NCBI GenBank assembly: GCA_023213395.1
Contig: CM041465.1
Coordinates: 243,605,741-243,669,740 of the forward strand
Length of the DNA stretch: 64,000 bases
DNA from: Cycas panzhihuaensis
Taxonomy: Eukaryota > Cycadophyta
Reading direction: 5' to 3'
Shown here piece by piece: positions 28,260 to 40,791 of the stretch. Each line of letters opens with the position of its first letter. Position 1 is the stretch's first letter. The notes beneath the pieces are model-generated. The model was not told where the DNA came from. It saw nothing but the letters and a program-made list of their open reading frames with translations, and ran no database searches. The translations under genes were made by a program, and so were the position numbers.

Positions 28260-28733
28260 TCACGAGAAAGCACTACTGAGCTCCATCAACTCAGTAAGAC
28301 AAAGAGTCTGCCTGGAGGCTGCAGGATCGCCATGGTCGTCAAAGAGTCCCAGAATGTAATCGAAAAGCGCAACATCGCAGGGAATCTTCAAACCCCCATG
28401 CTGCCGAAACCCGTACTCCTGAGCCGACCATTGCAGAAGCTCAACAAATACCTTATGGTTCAGGAATCCAGCACTTATCACATACCTTTTCAGACTCTTT
28501 CCCACGTACACAGGCACGCAACCCTCTGGAACATCCCTGCACCACCACGACGAACATGATCTCTTCTTCACAGAGCAGTGCCTTCTCCTTCTGCTACACT
28601 CATGGCGATGCAGCAAATGGTATAAGTTCTCTAATTTCCGAGAGGATAACCACCTGCAGAAGACCAAGGGGCCCATAATCTTACCCACAGCGTATCTCAA
28701 AATGCTACCAACTTCATGAATTTTGGACTTCAT
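28260..28733 (-). CDS. SAUR-family auxin-responsive protein, intronless
   Basis: A single uninterrupted exon encodes 157 residues. I place the start at the ATG at 28733-28731. The frame stays open 30 bases further up only through a GTG, and an in-frame TGA lies at 28775-28773. The N-terminal 60 residues are basic and Cys/Arg/Ser-rich (RRRRH, SVKKRSCSSWWC), as in the longer SAUR subgroups. The SAUR domain spans about residues 67-131, with DVPEGCVPVYVGKSLKRYVI, the FLNHKVFVELLQWSAQEYGF block and LKIPCDVALFDYIL. Small auxin-up RNAs typically promote cell expansion by inhibiting PP2C.D phosphatases and so keeping plasma-membrane H+-ATPase active; this role is inferred from the family. Base composition is far more GC-rich than the flanks and there is no lesion, so I judge it a live gene. 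I cannot name a specific orthologue. Confidence 0.93.
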   Translation of the reverse strand: MKSKIHEVGSILRYAVGKIMGPLVFCRWLSSRKLENLYHLLHRHECSRRRRHCSVKKRSCSSWWCRDVPEGCVPVYVGKSLKRYVISAGFLNHKVFVELLQWSAQEYGFRQHGGLKIPCDVALFDYILGLFDDHGDPAASRQTLCLTELMELSSAFS

Positions 28734-29112
28734 CTCAACGTTCTGCCTTTTCTCGCAGGCCACTCCCTCGGATCAGTCCTCCTACTCGATTAATAAAAGG
28801 GCAAATTGGGCTAATAAAGTAAGGGATGAATTTCAGTGTGATTAGGACCGGATTAGCACGGAATGTACTATAGATTGGTACGGAATCCACGACAGAGGCG
28901 TTGATTACGGAACGTAGGGATGGATATTGAGGAGTGTAGTCGAAGCATAGGGATGACTCGACGCCATTAACGAAGATTTGATTTTTACAGGCTCAAAACC
29001 AACTGACATGTTCCTTGTGGGTCGCTCCGTACTGGGACCGTCCAACGGTACTTGGCGGTGGGGGCCAATCGCTTCCCTGCAACTTCTTCCTAATCAATTA
29101 ATTGGGCAACCA
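28734..29112 (-). promoter_or_regulatory. 5' flank of the SAUR gene
   Basis: These ~380 bases are less AT-rich than the surrounding DNA and probably hold the 5' UTR and proximal promoter. I looked for the canonical auxin-response element TGTCTC/GAGACA and did not see one here. Only looser TGTC cores occur (for example near 28895 and 29005 on the minus strand). Confidence 0.45.
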
Positions 29113-29123
29113 CCATATATAGC
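29113..29123 (-). promoter_or_regulatory. Candidate TATA box of the SAUR gene
   Basis: The minus strand reads gctatatatgg, a good plant TATA box, about 380 bases above the ATG, which would imply a long leader. AT-richness makes chance matches likely. Confidence 0.35.
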
Positions 29124-31689
29124 TTTCTAATTCCTTTTTTTGTCCGATTGCGCTATATTTTGGTCAAAAAAGAGAGGGGCCACTAAGAGATTGTTAATAT
29201 TTGATGGTGGTTGTATTATTTATTTATTTATTTTTCCATTCCTCCAGCTGTACGCGCATCATGTATTTGTAGTTACTTGTCATGTTAGCAATCCACTTGG
29301 GTGTAATATTTACATTACAATATTTTCAAACATAGAATCTTGTACTCCATTTCTTAATGCAATTCGGACAAGTTTTCTAGCATTCATGTTTCAATATAGG
29401 GATAACTTGTATTTCAAGTTCCTTTGCCTGTTACTATAGGTTTGTTTGTCATCCAATATTCAATGCCATAGGCCACCTCCGAAAGTATCTTCAATAATAA
29501 TTATATACTAATTTTGCTAACTCCTTCTAGTGGATTATGTAATGGAAAAGAAAAATTAAGTATAATACTAAAAAAGAAAAAGAGATCAAATTTTGAAAGG
29601 ACCAAGCCTTCTATAATGATAGATCCGTATTGAGACACAATATGTTACATCAAAGTATGTCTCATCTCTATTTAACCCAAAGCTCAAGAAAGCTTGCTCA
29701 TTGATAGAAAGATTCAAACATAACAAGGTTTTCATGTAATGAATGCAAGATCTTTTAAAAACTAGAATGGTTATCAAGTATATTGGTAAATTAAAAGGCA
29801 TCATCTTAATGGGAGATATATGACTTTGCAATCTAATGCATACAACTACCAATGTAGCTTATGCTTTATGCCAAATCTAAACTAGCAACTGCCTAATTTG
29901 ATGTATAACTAATATTTACCAATAATAACCATTACAATAAACTTTAATAACACCAAGAGTTATTGACAATCAAAGTGTATTAGGCACTAATATTCACTAT
30001 GTGAAAATCACCCATATTTTTATTTCAAACAAAGCATAATTAGATCAAGAGGTATATATTTTTCCAAATCACATGAATTACGAGAATCTTCTTCTTATGA
30101 TTTATTGAGAAAGTTTAAGAATACTTTACCTACTCAAATCAAAGGAAGGTCTTCTACGTAAGTAGAATATAAGGGGGTAGCCTACTCCTCCCTCTTCTTT
30201 TTCCATAAAATTTGTTGTACATTCATAGAACTTTTAAAAGAAAGTTTAGCATGTAAAATAAAATTCTCATGATGGCAACATACATTTTCTTAATAAGGTA
30301 GAATATAGGGGGGTAGCCTACTCCTCCCTCTTCTTTTTCCATAAAATTTGTTGTACATTCATAGAACTTTTAAAAGAAAGTTTAGCATGTAAAATAAAAT
30401 TCTCATGATGGCAACATACATTTTCTTAATAAGGTCCTCATATAAGCAACCTATATTAAATAATAATTTAAAAGGATATAATAAGACTTTCAAAGAATAA
30501 AATTATGTAAAATTTTATGAACAAATCATATTTATTAGCTATAAACTAAAGAAATTTCAAATAAATACTTAAGAGTAATCATTTTGATTAGTTGTAAGTT
30601 AATTAGGCAAGATGAGAAATACCATTGATGACCTATTGATTATTTAATATAACATTTTTATCTTTATTCATTGTAATTCATTAGTAGAATATTTCCTTAT
30701 TTGATTATAAGAGGTTATAGTAGAAGACCTCCCTAATCATGATAATCTTTAATTTTCCTTCAATGAAAATCATTTGATAAGGGGAAATATAATTAATAAT
30801 GCATCTAAATATTTAATTAAAAAAATCTAATGTATGTGGTAAATTGGAGAGAAGGAGATACTAGTAATTACCTAGGGATCTACCATTAGGGACTGAAAAA
30901 ATAAAATAAGGGTTAGAAATTGATTGGATAGGGGTAATACTTAGTAGCTCATGAGTAGATGTTCGGAATATTTTTTGATTAAGTGTTAACCTCGTGCTTG
31001 GTTATCACCAAGTTCTTAAACACATCATTACATGCTAGTATGGCTCTTAGCTTCGATGGTTTTATACCACGTGTTTCATGTATACAACATTCTTCTCATT
31101 CTATGGGATACTTTTCATATCCTCAACATATCACCAACAACTACACTATAAAAATCCTACGTAACAAAAAGTTTATTTTTATTCTAACTTGAGGTGTAGT
31201 CTTTCTTTCTTCTTACCATCCCTTTGGGCATCTTGCTTTTGCTTTTTCTCCATTTATATTGAATTTTATTAAATACCTTATTGGGAAACATAAATTATTT
31301 TTTGAGGCACTATAATATCCTACCATCTCATCTCTTTCATATTTCTCTCCTCGTGCTTCTAAATAGTTCCTACATCTTCTAAGTCCTAAGATTCCTTAAT
31401 TACCAACTTCCCTTGAACATCATCGCTTTAGGGAAGTCATCATCACCAAAACATTGATGTTTCACCACCAACCTATTATTTTTTACCTTCCAAATTATTC
31501 CCATTTACAATTTATAGTATTTCCACTACATTTAGTATATAATAAAGAAATCCTCTTTCTATCATTTTCCCTCTATTTCTATAGCTTCTATGTTCTCTCC
31601 ACATCCTTCTAAATGGTCTAAAATAAGGAATGCTATAATTTAATAAGTACCAAAGTTACTTAATATTCATTCCAAATATCAAATAACCC
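29124..31689. other. AT-rich stretch without a recognisable gene
   Basis: Apart from the tandem duplication at 30163-30434, no feature was identified. The frames at 29140-29439 and 29586-29852 have no family resemblance. Confidence 0.5.
30163..30434. repeat. 136-bp perfect tandem duplication
   Basis: Copy 1 (30163-30298) and copy 2 (30299-30434) are head to tail and differ by one base that I can see, aatataaggggg versus aatatagggggg. Neither copy encodes a recognisable product. The near identity in otherwise heavily mutated DNA marks it as recent. Confidence 0.96.
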
Positions 31690-32140
31690 TATAAAGACAT
31701 TTTCCTGAGGCTTGTACCATTGATGTTATTAAGAGCCACTTATTTTTTATCTTCTAAAATAATATGGTGTCTATTTTTCCATAACCATATAAATCCCTTT
31801 TCATAGACAACATCCCAATACTTTTTATATGTCCCTTTCCTCTTACTTCTCCTAAGACTTCTTTCCAAGTTATTTTAGTTTTCAAATCATTTGCTAGCCT
31901 AATTAATATCATATTTCATATATTTTTATATAAATATATTATTAACTAAGATGTAATTATCACATGTATCATAATTTCCAGTAAAAAAATGTATTATTCT
32001 TGTTCTTTCCTTAATAGGGACTTTTTGGACTCTTATTAACCATAAATGAAACCTTTTATTTTCATGTTTACATTTAGGTTTCCTTATGCTTTTTAAAATA
32101 TATTTTCCAATCATATGAGTTCCAACTATTGTCCCTAGAC
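31690..32140 (-). pseudogene. LINE-4: possible LINE zf-RVT remnant
   Basis: Minus-strand translation gives FHLWLIRVQKVPIKERTRII followed by a G-x-x-x-x-C stretch (about 32055-31975), in the style of the zf-RVT domain (F.WL....LPV.ERL). Lower down is WDVVYEKGFIWLWKNRHHII (about 31815-31755), resembling the W...WK.RN segment that follows zf-RVT in plant LINEs. It is full of stops and no RT was recognised above it. It could be the tail of an element related to LINE-3. Confidence 0.35.
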
Positions 32141-33860
32141 TCTTTTATAGATGTAATTTTCTCATTATCATTAATCATCCTATAACTAATAATTATTTTG
32201 CTTTTATTATTAAAGAAAGTATGTATATGCATAAGCATGCACATGTGTGCATGTGTATGTGCGTGGAGAGAGAGAGAGAGAATATTATAAACTAATACAT
32301 ATTAGTTTGATACTTTCTTAAAACAAAAACTTCATATATATATTCCTTGCCATGAAACATATTAAAAAAAAAAAAACTAGAGCTTAAAAGAAGTTTCATC
32401 TACTTGTAAAGGAATACAAAAGAATGGTGTTACCATGATAACATAGTGATTATTTCCATGTTGCATTTACTTTGTTCTTATTAATAAGGATAGATATATT
32501 TATAATAAACACTTCCATCCTAAACCCCATGTACTTGCCTATTTTTCTAAACCCTCTCTTAGTTTTTCTTTCTTTATACTTTCCTATAACCAAGGACAAT
32601 TTCCAAACCATTAAACATCAAAGTATATATGTGGCTTAATCAGTCATGAAATCCCTATTAAAATATCCTTATCCTCTACCTTGGATAAAGTTTCCTCTAT
32701 CTCTCTATATAATCCTATTTAAACATGGTTCTATATCATTAGATGTTGAAGCTATCGTAACTTCCTCATAAGAGAAGATAAGTTACTAAAATTATGATTA
32801 ATAATATCTATCTCCAAGTCATATACATCAAATAATATTTACATCCACATAACATGAGAGAGAACCATGTAAAATATTACAGCATATAATTGAATTATTA
32901 AGGTAATCTTAAATATCTAATTATTCCCAATTTCCTAAATGGCAAAAAGTATTTCAACTTAAATAATATTCTAAAATAATGAAGACCTCTATATGATATT
33001 AGTTCACCATTTAAAGGTGTTAACTTATACCTAATGGGATGAAATAAGAACAAAAAATTAATGCTTCAAATCTAAGAACTAACTTTTATACTAAATGCAA
33101 AATAATAAAATGAACGTTAAGAATTATCTTGATTAGTATAGAACACACCGTGTAAGATGTCATAATTTCTAGAATCTTGAAGTGAGCATCAAGCCACTTT
33201 AAAGAAGGAAACATAGGAATACTTTCTTTTTCTCCCATAATTATTTTGATTTTCCATAAGGAATATAACCATTTAACCCTTGTATCTATGAGATTAAAAG
33301 GGGGAAAAAAGAAGTCTTTTAATAAAGCTCTCTCTTGGAACTAAGGTCATAAAAATAATCTATCACTACTTACCATAAGCAAAACCTTTAAGGATGTAGT
33401 TTATATTTTGTACCAATTTTTGGAGAAGGTAGAAAGTACAAAACACTTACTATTTATATGCATAACACCTCTTAAATAGAGATAAATATCCCTTACAAAA
33501 GAAACGTTTCTAGAAATTTCACCTTTTTATTCAAGAAATTCAATGCATATATGCCAAAATTTTGAAATGGATTAAGTAATCATATATCCTTAATTAGGAA
33601 TAATATTAAATAGTGAAGATGTAGGTATCTCCAAGCTTTTAATCTCAGTGAGAATCCATTTTAGATCTTGTACTTTTAGGGGGATGAAGTAAACTACAAG
33701 AGTAGATTATACAAACTATAGTTTGATAAGTAATTTATAGATTTAAAAAAATCCCTTATTCTTTTAAACTTGTTAATTTAAGCCCTCCTTTAAGTCTAAG
33801 TATATGAAAAACATTCCAAGTAACCTTCATTACACCATTTTTTATAAAAGAACTAGTTTA
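32141..33860. other. AT-rich stretch without a recognisable gene
   Basis: A short (GA)n run lies at about 32267-32281. Part of this stretch could be further LINE-4 sequence, but I could not align any RT motif. Confidence 0.4.
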
Positions 33861-34388
33861 TATTAGACTATGTGATTACTCTCATATATGTAATATTTAA
33901 TATAAGTGTGATCTTATATAATCCCACACCTAAAAATATTAATAAATATAACATACATTCATATTTACTTATACATCCTATTGAAGGATGAAAAAGCTCA
34001 AATATATTATAGGCTATCCATGAGGTGACATAATCTATGAATACGCACACACACCACTTCAAAATTTGAGAAAGATTAAAAATTAATTAATCTTAGAGAT
34101 AATATCATTTAAATATCATTAAAGAGGAGCTCTTGAAAAATCTACTCTTCTCTCATAGTTTTTCTTTCGTGGGTTTTCCATGTATAAATTTATTCTCTTA
34201 TAGTGCATGCTTATTAATATGATATTAATTTATATTCATGATATTGTTTAATATATTTATATTACATTCCATTATTTGTGTACATAATCCTTATGATATG
34301 ATTAATTAGTATACTTGATTGATATGATTTTACTATACATAATAAATACATTCTAATATGATATTAGAGAGAATTAAAAATTCTAATA
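33861..34388 (+). repeat. 5' LTR of family D
   Basis: The first ~310 bases align with 54514-54826 (shared landmarks taatatttaat, gaggtgacata/gaggtgatata, caccacttcaaaa, cattaaagaggagctct). It is followed at 34389 by tagtatcaaagc, matching 10 of 12 bases of the tRNA-Met primer site, with G-to-A changes at both mismatches. So this is a complete ~528-bp 5' LTR with its primer site. Confidence 0.7.
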
Positions 34389-35330
34389 TAGTATCAAAGC
34401 CTAGTTACTAGCCATGTTATGAAAGATCTTATGTAGATAAATTGATTCCTATACATAAGCTAATTAAGCTAATTATAGAGGCAACATAAGCCAATACAAG
34501 ATCTTATTTGAGGAGTATTTTTATGAACTAAAAGCTTACTATGTCAGTGACATATGACCAAGATTTCGGGTAAGATGAAGATGATTAATGTTGTATACAA
34601 AAGATGAAGTTACATCAAAATGAATATAATAAGATTGATGGTAATATTTATTAATTTATATATATACGATTACTTTAAGAATGTTAGTATCATATATTCT
34701 TGAGGCATGAAAGTTTAAATTAAGTCCACCAATATGATGAAGATAAGGAGATATTACTATCTATTAAGTTTGTTTATGCAAATTGACCCCTTACAAATGT
34801 GAATGAGGCTTTGGAAAACTAGTCATTTCACCAAATCTTATAATTAATAATAATAGAGTGAGAAAGATGTTGTGGATGGTGCGATTGCCTAAATAGGACT
34901 AATTACCCTATGAGAGGAACATGATGGATACTATTCCATTATTATATATAAAATCAGATATGTGGCAAACTATGAAGGTATATCAAACAACAATCAATAA
35001 TAAGATGAGGTGATTTGATAGTATTAAAAGGTATGCTTTTGCAAATATAACAGTGTATGTTAATTTGATGAAAATTAAAGAAATATTTATGTGGGCAAAG
35101 TTATGAAAATTACATGAATATAAGGGTATATTATAAGGGTTTTGATAGTTGAATATACAAAAAATTGATTGATAAATATTATTATGTTCTTATATGATGA
35201 ATGAAATGGGTATATTTGTGATGGCAACATAAGAAACATATGATTTAAATCAAGGTTATAAGACTACTTCTTATCTAGTTAAGAAAATGGGTGAAAATGA
35301 AAGTCTAATTATGATAATAGTGATCCCATT
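34389..35330 (+). pseudogene. Probable gag remnant of element D
   Basis: It begins at the primer site after LTR D. Scattered segments such as SDMWQTMKVYQTT (about 34963-35001) resemble the W..L...Y part of copia UBN2-type gag proteins. There is no long frame and no zinc knuckle or pol was recognised. The assignment rests on position plus weak motif resemblance. Confidence 0.35.
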
Positions 35331-36092
35331 CCACCCTTCTGTTTGTTCCATTTTAGGTTCTATTTGTTCATTTTATGACTATTTAAAGATTATGTCAAGC
35401 TGTGATAGTGTAAAAGCATGTAAAGAAGGTTAGTCATGATATGCCCTAACTCTGTCTACTTTTAACATTATTGTTAAAGGTTTTTTAGTCACCTAACTAA
35501 GGAGTATGATCTAATATGATGTAATAAACCCATCCATGGTGTTGTGTCATGGAATGTACCTATCCTCCATGCTCCTTTGTGCCATGATCTTTTGAATGTA
35601 AACTGTGTGAAGTAGGGTGTGAATAAGTATCGCTATCACCTATACTATTTACCTTATGAAATGGTATTCCCATGGTTTTGTCTTATGTGTGGCGATCTTG
35701 CATTAAAACTATCAATTATGGAGTTAAGCGCTAATACTATGGATCTACCATTAAAGCTATGAAGTATATATCATCACTATCATTCACTACCATACATTGT
35801 AATCTCTATGAATGACTATGGATATTAAGTATACACTAGCCATACTTACTCAGATTGTAAGGGAAAACCCAACAATATGTTTGTAAAAGAAAATTCTAGT
35901 TCAGATTGATTTATAACCATTATTGATGATTTATCATTGGATTCAATATATTTATAGGTTGTATGATGGCTACAAAGAAGGTAAAATTTAACTTTAACAT
36001 ATAAATAAATTTATAATATTTAAGCTAAATTAAACTATTTTAGATAATATTTAGAGATCCATAAAACCTCATTGACTTAGCAAAAGATCACA
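35331..36092. other. Unrecognised stretch between element D gag and copia B
   Basis: Probably interior of element D, without identifiable coding sequence. It ends where the LTR of copia B starts at tgtattgg. Confidence 0.35.
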
Positions 36093-36098
36093 TGTATT

Positions 36099-36103
36099 GG
36101 AAT
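36099..36103 (+). repeat. Left target-site duplication of copia A
   Basis: ggaat, repeated at 41449-41453. Five bases is the norm for copia integrase. The target is the eleventh base of the copia B 5' LTR. Confidence 0.9.
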
Positions 36104-36774
36104 TGTTAGATAATGTAATAATAATATTTTAGAGGCAAAAATTTTGATAGGTTGGCAGTGCAATTTCCCCCTAAACTTTTGTGGGGGGATCCAAGAGGGG
36201 CAGAATCCCCCCTTAGCCAGGGGGTGTAAGGGGAGCCAAGCCTCCCCATCCCTCCTCCCCCCCCACAAAGAGGGGGTTCAAGGGCAATAACCCCTAACCC
36301 AAAAAGCTAATGCTATAAAACATACTAAATTATAAAGAGATTGAGAGTCGTTCATTAAAAATATCCTAGATTTGATGGTTGAGATTTGTGCCTTATACGA
36401 CTCTCTTATATAGCCTAATTTAGGGTGTTTTATTATCATGTTGATAGTATTTAATGTATTGGATGTACTGTTAGGAGTAAAGATAGTTGTTTATTATTGC
36501 TATGAGTATTCTATTATAGATTTTATATATTTCTCTATTCTTAGATAATAAAGATTGATACTTTTCCTATGTGGATGTTTCCCTAGAATATTGTTAGGGT
36601 TTTACCACATTATATCTGATATATATGTGATACTTTAACTTTCTAATTTATTTATTGTATTCTCTAGTTTAAGAACTTGCATGTTAAATTTTAATTTTGA
36701 TTCTTATAACTAATTACAAAATAGTTTAAATCATGGTGGTAGTTTCTGGTTATTGGGACCCAGTTTTCTCAACA
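36104..36774 (+). repeat. 5' LTR of copia A
   Basis: Starts tgttagataatg and ends tctcaaca. It contains an unusual C/G-rich block (about 36165-36275) with several runs of six to nine G or C. Similarity to 40792-41448 runs along the whole length. Confidence 0.95.
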
Positions 36775-36776
36775 AA

Positions 36777-36788
36777 TGGTATCAAAGG
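36777..36788 (+). other. Primer-binding site of copia A
   Basis: tggtatcaaagg, two bases inside the LTR, complementary to the 3' end of initiator tRNA-Met with a G-to-A change. Confidence 0.85.
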
Positions 36789-36849
36789 CACTTTTATTTT
36801 TATAGTGAGTTTGTGAAGTTTTTTGTATCAGTTTTTTTACACCAAATTG

Positions 36850-39800
36850 TGAAACTAATAAATTCAAAGTTTGAGGTGGAGAAATTCAATGGTAAGAATA
36901 ACTTGAAGTTGTGGAAGCTGAAAGTATATAATGTTATGGTATAACAAGGATATTATAGAACTCTAACAGACAAATCAAAGAAACTCATAGAGATAGATGA
37001 TGACAAATGTGACGATCTAGATAAAATAGCTCTTAGCACAATATGATTATGATTAATGGATAAAGTTCTATTTAACATTATAGGGGAGAAGACTGTAATA
37101 GGATTATAAACCTAGTTAGAAGGCTTATACATGACCAAATTAGTGATAAATAAAGTCTACTTGAAGAGGCAATTATACTCATTATAGATGAAGAAAGGTA
37201 TAAACTTCCTAATCATTTAAATATTTTCAGTACTCTTATTTATCAGTTGGCTAGTATCAATGTCATGATTAAGAATGAAAATAAGGTTATTACCTGATTA
37301 TATTCTTTATCAAAATCTTGGGATAATATTGTCACCTCAATTAATTTTACTACTAGAGATGAATTAGACTATGATTCTGTTATGAGTGCTTTTCTGATGG
37401 AAGAGATGAGGATGAAGTCCAATTAAAACCTCCATACTAGAGGCTATGATAACAATGAGCAGAATGATTGAGAGGTAGGATAAACCTCTAGAGATACATC
37501 GAGGTCAAAGTCAAAAGGTAAGAAGAATAAAATCATGTGTTGGCATTACAATAAGATAGGTCACCTCAAGAAGGGTTGCTACAAAAGGAAGGAGCTCTAC
37601 AGAAAGGAAGATACTACCAAGGAGACTAATTAGGTGGAGTCAAATCAAGGTATAGATGATGATGATGTCTTGGTTGCTCATAATATTTCCTATTATCATC
37701 ATGATTGGTTATTAGATTTGGGTACTTCACACCATATATGTCCACATAAGAGTAAGTTTTCATCATACCAACTTCTTGATGGTAGTGATATACTTATAAG
37801 AAATGAAGTTTCTTATAAGACAATGGACATTGGTAGCATCAGAATTAAAATGTTTGATGGTATAGTAAGAACGTTAACTAAAGTTAGACATGTACCTAAT
37901 ATAAAAAAGAATATGATTTTCTTGGGTCAACTAGATTTTGGTGGTTATAACTATACAAGTCATGAAGGAGTCTTAAAGGTATAAAAAAACACCTTGGTTG
38001 TTATGAAAGACTTAAAGAAAGAAAACCTTTACATTTTAGTGGGAAGTATAGATGTCAGTCATATAACTACAGCATCAAAGACTGTAGAAGATCTAGATTA
38101 GTTATGGCATTAAAGACTTGGGCACATGAGTGAGAGAGGACTTAAGGTGCTGATGAACTATAAGTTACTTCCTAACTTATATCTTTCAAATTTGACTTTT
38201 TGTAAACATTATGATTTTTTGAAAGTAGTATAGACTCAGGTTTAAAGTAGGGAGTCACACTAGTGAAGGTGTTCTAGATTATATATATTTAGATATGTGG
38301 GGACCATCCCCTATAATATATTATGGAGGATTATTATACTTTATCATATTTATAGGTGATTACTCTAGAAAGGTATGGGTCTATTTTTTAAAAAAGAAGT
38401 ATGAAGTTTTTAGTGTGTTTAAGTAATTCAAAGCTCTAGTTAAGAAAATCACTAAGAAGTAAATTGAATGTTTAAGAACTCATAATTTAGGTGAGTTTAA
38501 CTTCTTGGAGTTTAAGAACTATTAAAGAGAAGTTAGGATTGAAAGGTATAAGACCACTAGTTATACTTCACAACAGAATGACATAAATGAGCATATAAAT
38601 AGGACACTCTTAGAAAGAGAGAGAGGTATGCTAAGTAATACAGGAGTAGAGTAGGGCTTTTTGGTAGAAGATATTTAAATAGCTTGTTATTTGGTAAATA
38701 GGTTACCATCACTTGCAATAGACTGCAAGATTCCTTAAGAGGTATGGGTTGGACATCCATATGACTATTCAAATTTTAAAGTTTTTGGTTGTGATGCTTA
38801 TGCCTTTACTAATAAAATTCAATATTCAAAGTTAGACCCAAAATCTAAGAGATGTATCTTTGTTGGTTATGGTGATAAAGATGGTGTGAAGGGATACAGG
38901 TTCTGGGATCCTATTTCCCACAAAGTTATTATTAATAGAGATGTTATGTTTGATGAATCTCTTTTTCTAAAATTAGATAATATAAAAGTTGAAGTAAAAT
39001 AGGAGCAAAAAGCTAAACATCAATAGGTCAAGATTGAGACCTAACCATATTTGGAAATAGAAATGCAAGAAGAGATTTTTGAAGATGAATCTGTAGCAGA
39101 TTTACAAGAGTATGTAGATACTCCTTCATCAATTATTAGAAGATTTACATAAGTTAATCATCCACTTAATAGGTGTAGCCATTCTATTTCTATTACTTTG
39201 GTTTCTAATGATGATGAGCCTATATGCTATTAGGAAGTAATAGATGATATCCATAGTGAGAAGTAGAAGAGAGTTATGTAGGAAGAGATAGATGCTTAAA
39301 AAAAAAATAATTCATAAGACTTGGTAGAACTTCCACATGGCAGGAAGATTATTAGTTATAGGTGGGTTTTTAAGAAGAAAATAGATGTTGATGGAAAGGT
39401 TGACAAATACAAGGCAAGACTGGTGGCTAAAGGCTTTGCATAAAAAGCAGGTATTAATTTTCATGAGATTTTTCCACCAGTTATTGAACTTGTTTCAATT
39501 TAGGTTCTATTTTTAATTTAGAGTTAGAGTAGTTAGATATAAAAATAACTTTTCTACACAGATATTTAGATGAGTGGATCTATACAGATCAACTAGAAGG
39601 GTTTGTATAGGATGGTAGGAAAAGACTTATCTGTAGGCTCAGAAAATCATTGTACCCAAACAATGGTATAAGAAGTTTGATGCCTTCATGGAGAGCTAAA
39701 ATTTTAAAAGAAGTGAGTATGATTATTATTCTTACTTTAAATTCTTAGACAATGGATTATTCATTATCTTGGGATTGTATATTAATCACATGCTTATTAC

Positions 39801-40734
39801 AAGCAAGAGTATGGTAGAAATCAATAAATTAAAGGCTCAATTAGCTATGACTTTTAATATGAAGGATCTAGGAATTGCAAAACAAATCTTAGGCATGGAG
39901 ATATACAAAAATATGAAAAATGGTAAGTTATGGTTATCACAGTAGAAATATATACAGAAGGTGCTAACCAGATTTACTATGGCAAATGCAAAACTAGTTT
40001 GTATCATGTTGGCTTCCCATTTCAAGCTTTCTTTGAGTATAAGTCCTAGTAATGAAGAAGAAAATGATTATATGTTTCATATACCTTATGTAAGTGCAAT
40101 AGGAAGTTTGTTGTATACCATGGTATATACAAGACCTAACATTTCATATACAGTTAGTGTAGTTAGAAAGTTTATGATAAATGTAGAAAAGGAACATTAG
40201 GTAGTAGTGAAATGGGTGCTTCAATATTTAAGGGGCACAAGTGACTATTACATAATCGTTAGTGATACGGGTAATCAGGCTTATAAATATGTTGATTTAA
40301 ACTTTGCATGTGATTTAGATAAGAGAAGGTCTACTTCAGGTTATGTGTTTACTCTTGCAAATGGTCTAGTTCGTTCAATGTCAAAATTACAGAGTATAAT
40401 TATATTATCAAGTACAAAAGCAGAATCTATTACTACAACTCATGCTTGTAAGGAAGTAATCTAGTTGTAAGGTCTATTGGTTGAGCTTGGAAGGAAATAA
40501 GAAAAGGTAAAGGTATTTTGTGACAGTCAAAGTGTCATTTACATAATAAAGAATCTAGCTTATCATAGTAGGACAAAGTATATTACTCTTAAGTATTATT
40601 TTGTTAGATAGGTTGTGGATATAGGTGGAGTGGTGCTTAAGAAGGTTAACATAAAATATAATTATGCTGACATATTTACAAAACTAGTACTATTGGAGAA
40701 ATTCAAATGGTATTTGACTTCTTTCAGTTTGTAG
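36850..40734 (+). pseudogene. Copia A gag-pol polyprotein, interrupted
   Basis: Order of domains: UBN2-like gag beginning VEKFNGKNNLKLWKLKV (about 36875), then a zinc knuckle reading CWHYNKIGHLKKGC (about 37529), in which the second Cys is Tyr. The protease follows with WLLDLGTSHHIC (about 37705-37740; usual LDSGAS.H), then a gag-pre-integrase segment around 38100. The integrase core runs from about 38280 to 38800, with degraded HTPQQN-like and NRTLLERERGML segments. The RT follows with WVFKKKIDVDGKVDKYKARL (39364-39423) and GLYINHMLI, then RT/RNase H frames at 39961-40200 and 40207-40464 (LYTMVYTRPNISYTVSVV, LRGTSDYYI, RRSTSGYVFTLANG). It ends near TAG 40732-40734. More than a dozen stops or frameshifts are visible; the longest clean piece is the 116-residue protease frame at 37634-37984. 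Confidence 0.92.
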
Positions 40735-40791
40735 AAAAAGTGATGAATAGTCTAAGAAAGCTATTAAGTAAATTGTTGTTAAGGTGGAGAT

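Noticed and set aside
28734-28763. Ten extra N-terminal residues for the SAUR protein.
   Set aside because: The upstream codon is GTG, not ATG, and an in-frame stop lies just above; the first ATG is at 28733.
36077-36268. 63-residue minus-strand frame with Trp and Gly at its start.
   Set aside because: It is the C/G-rich block of the copia A LTR read as protein; a similar frame in the other LTR is degraded.
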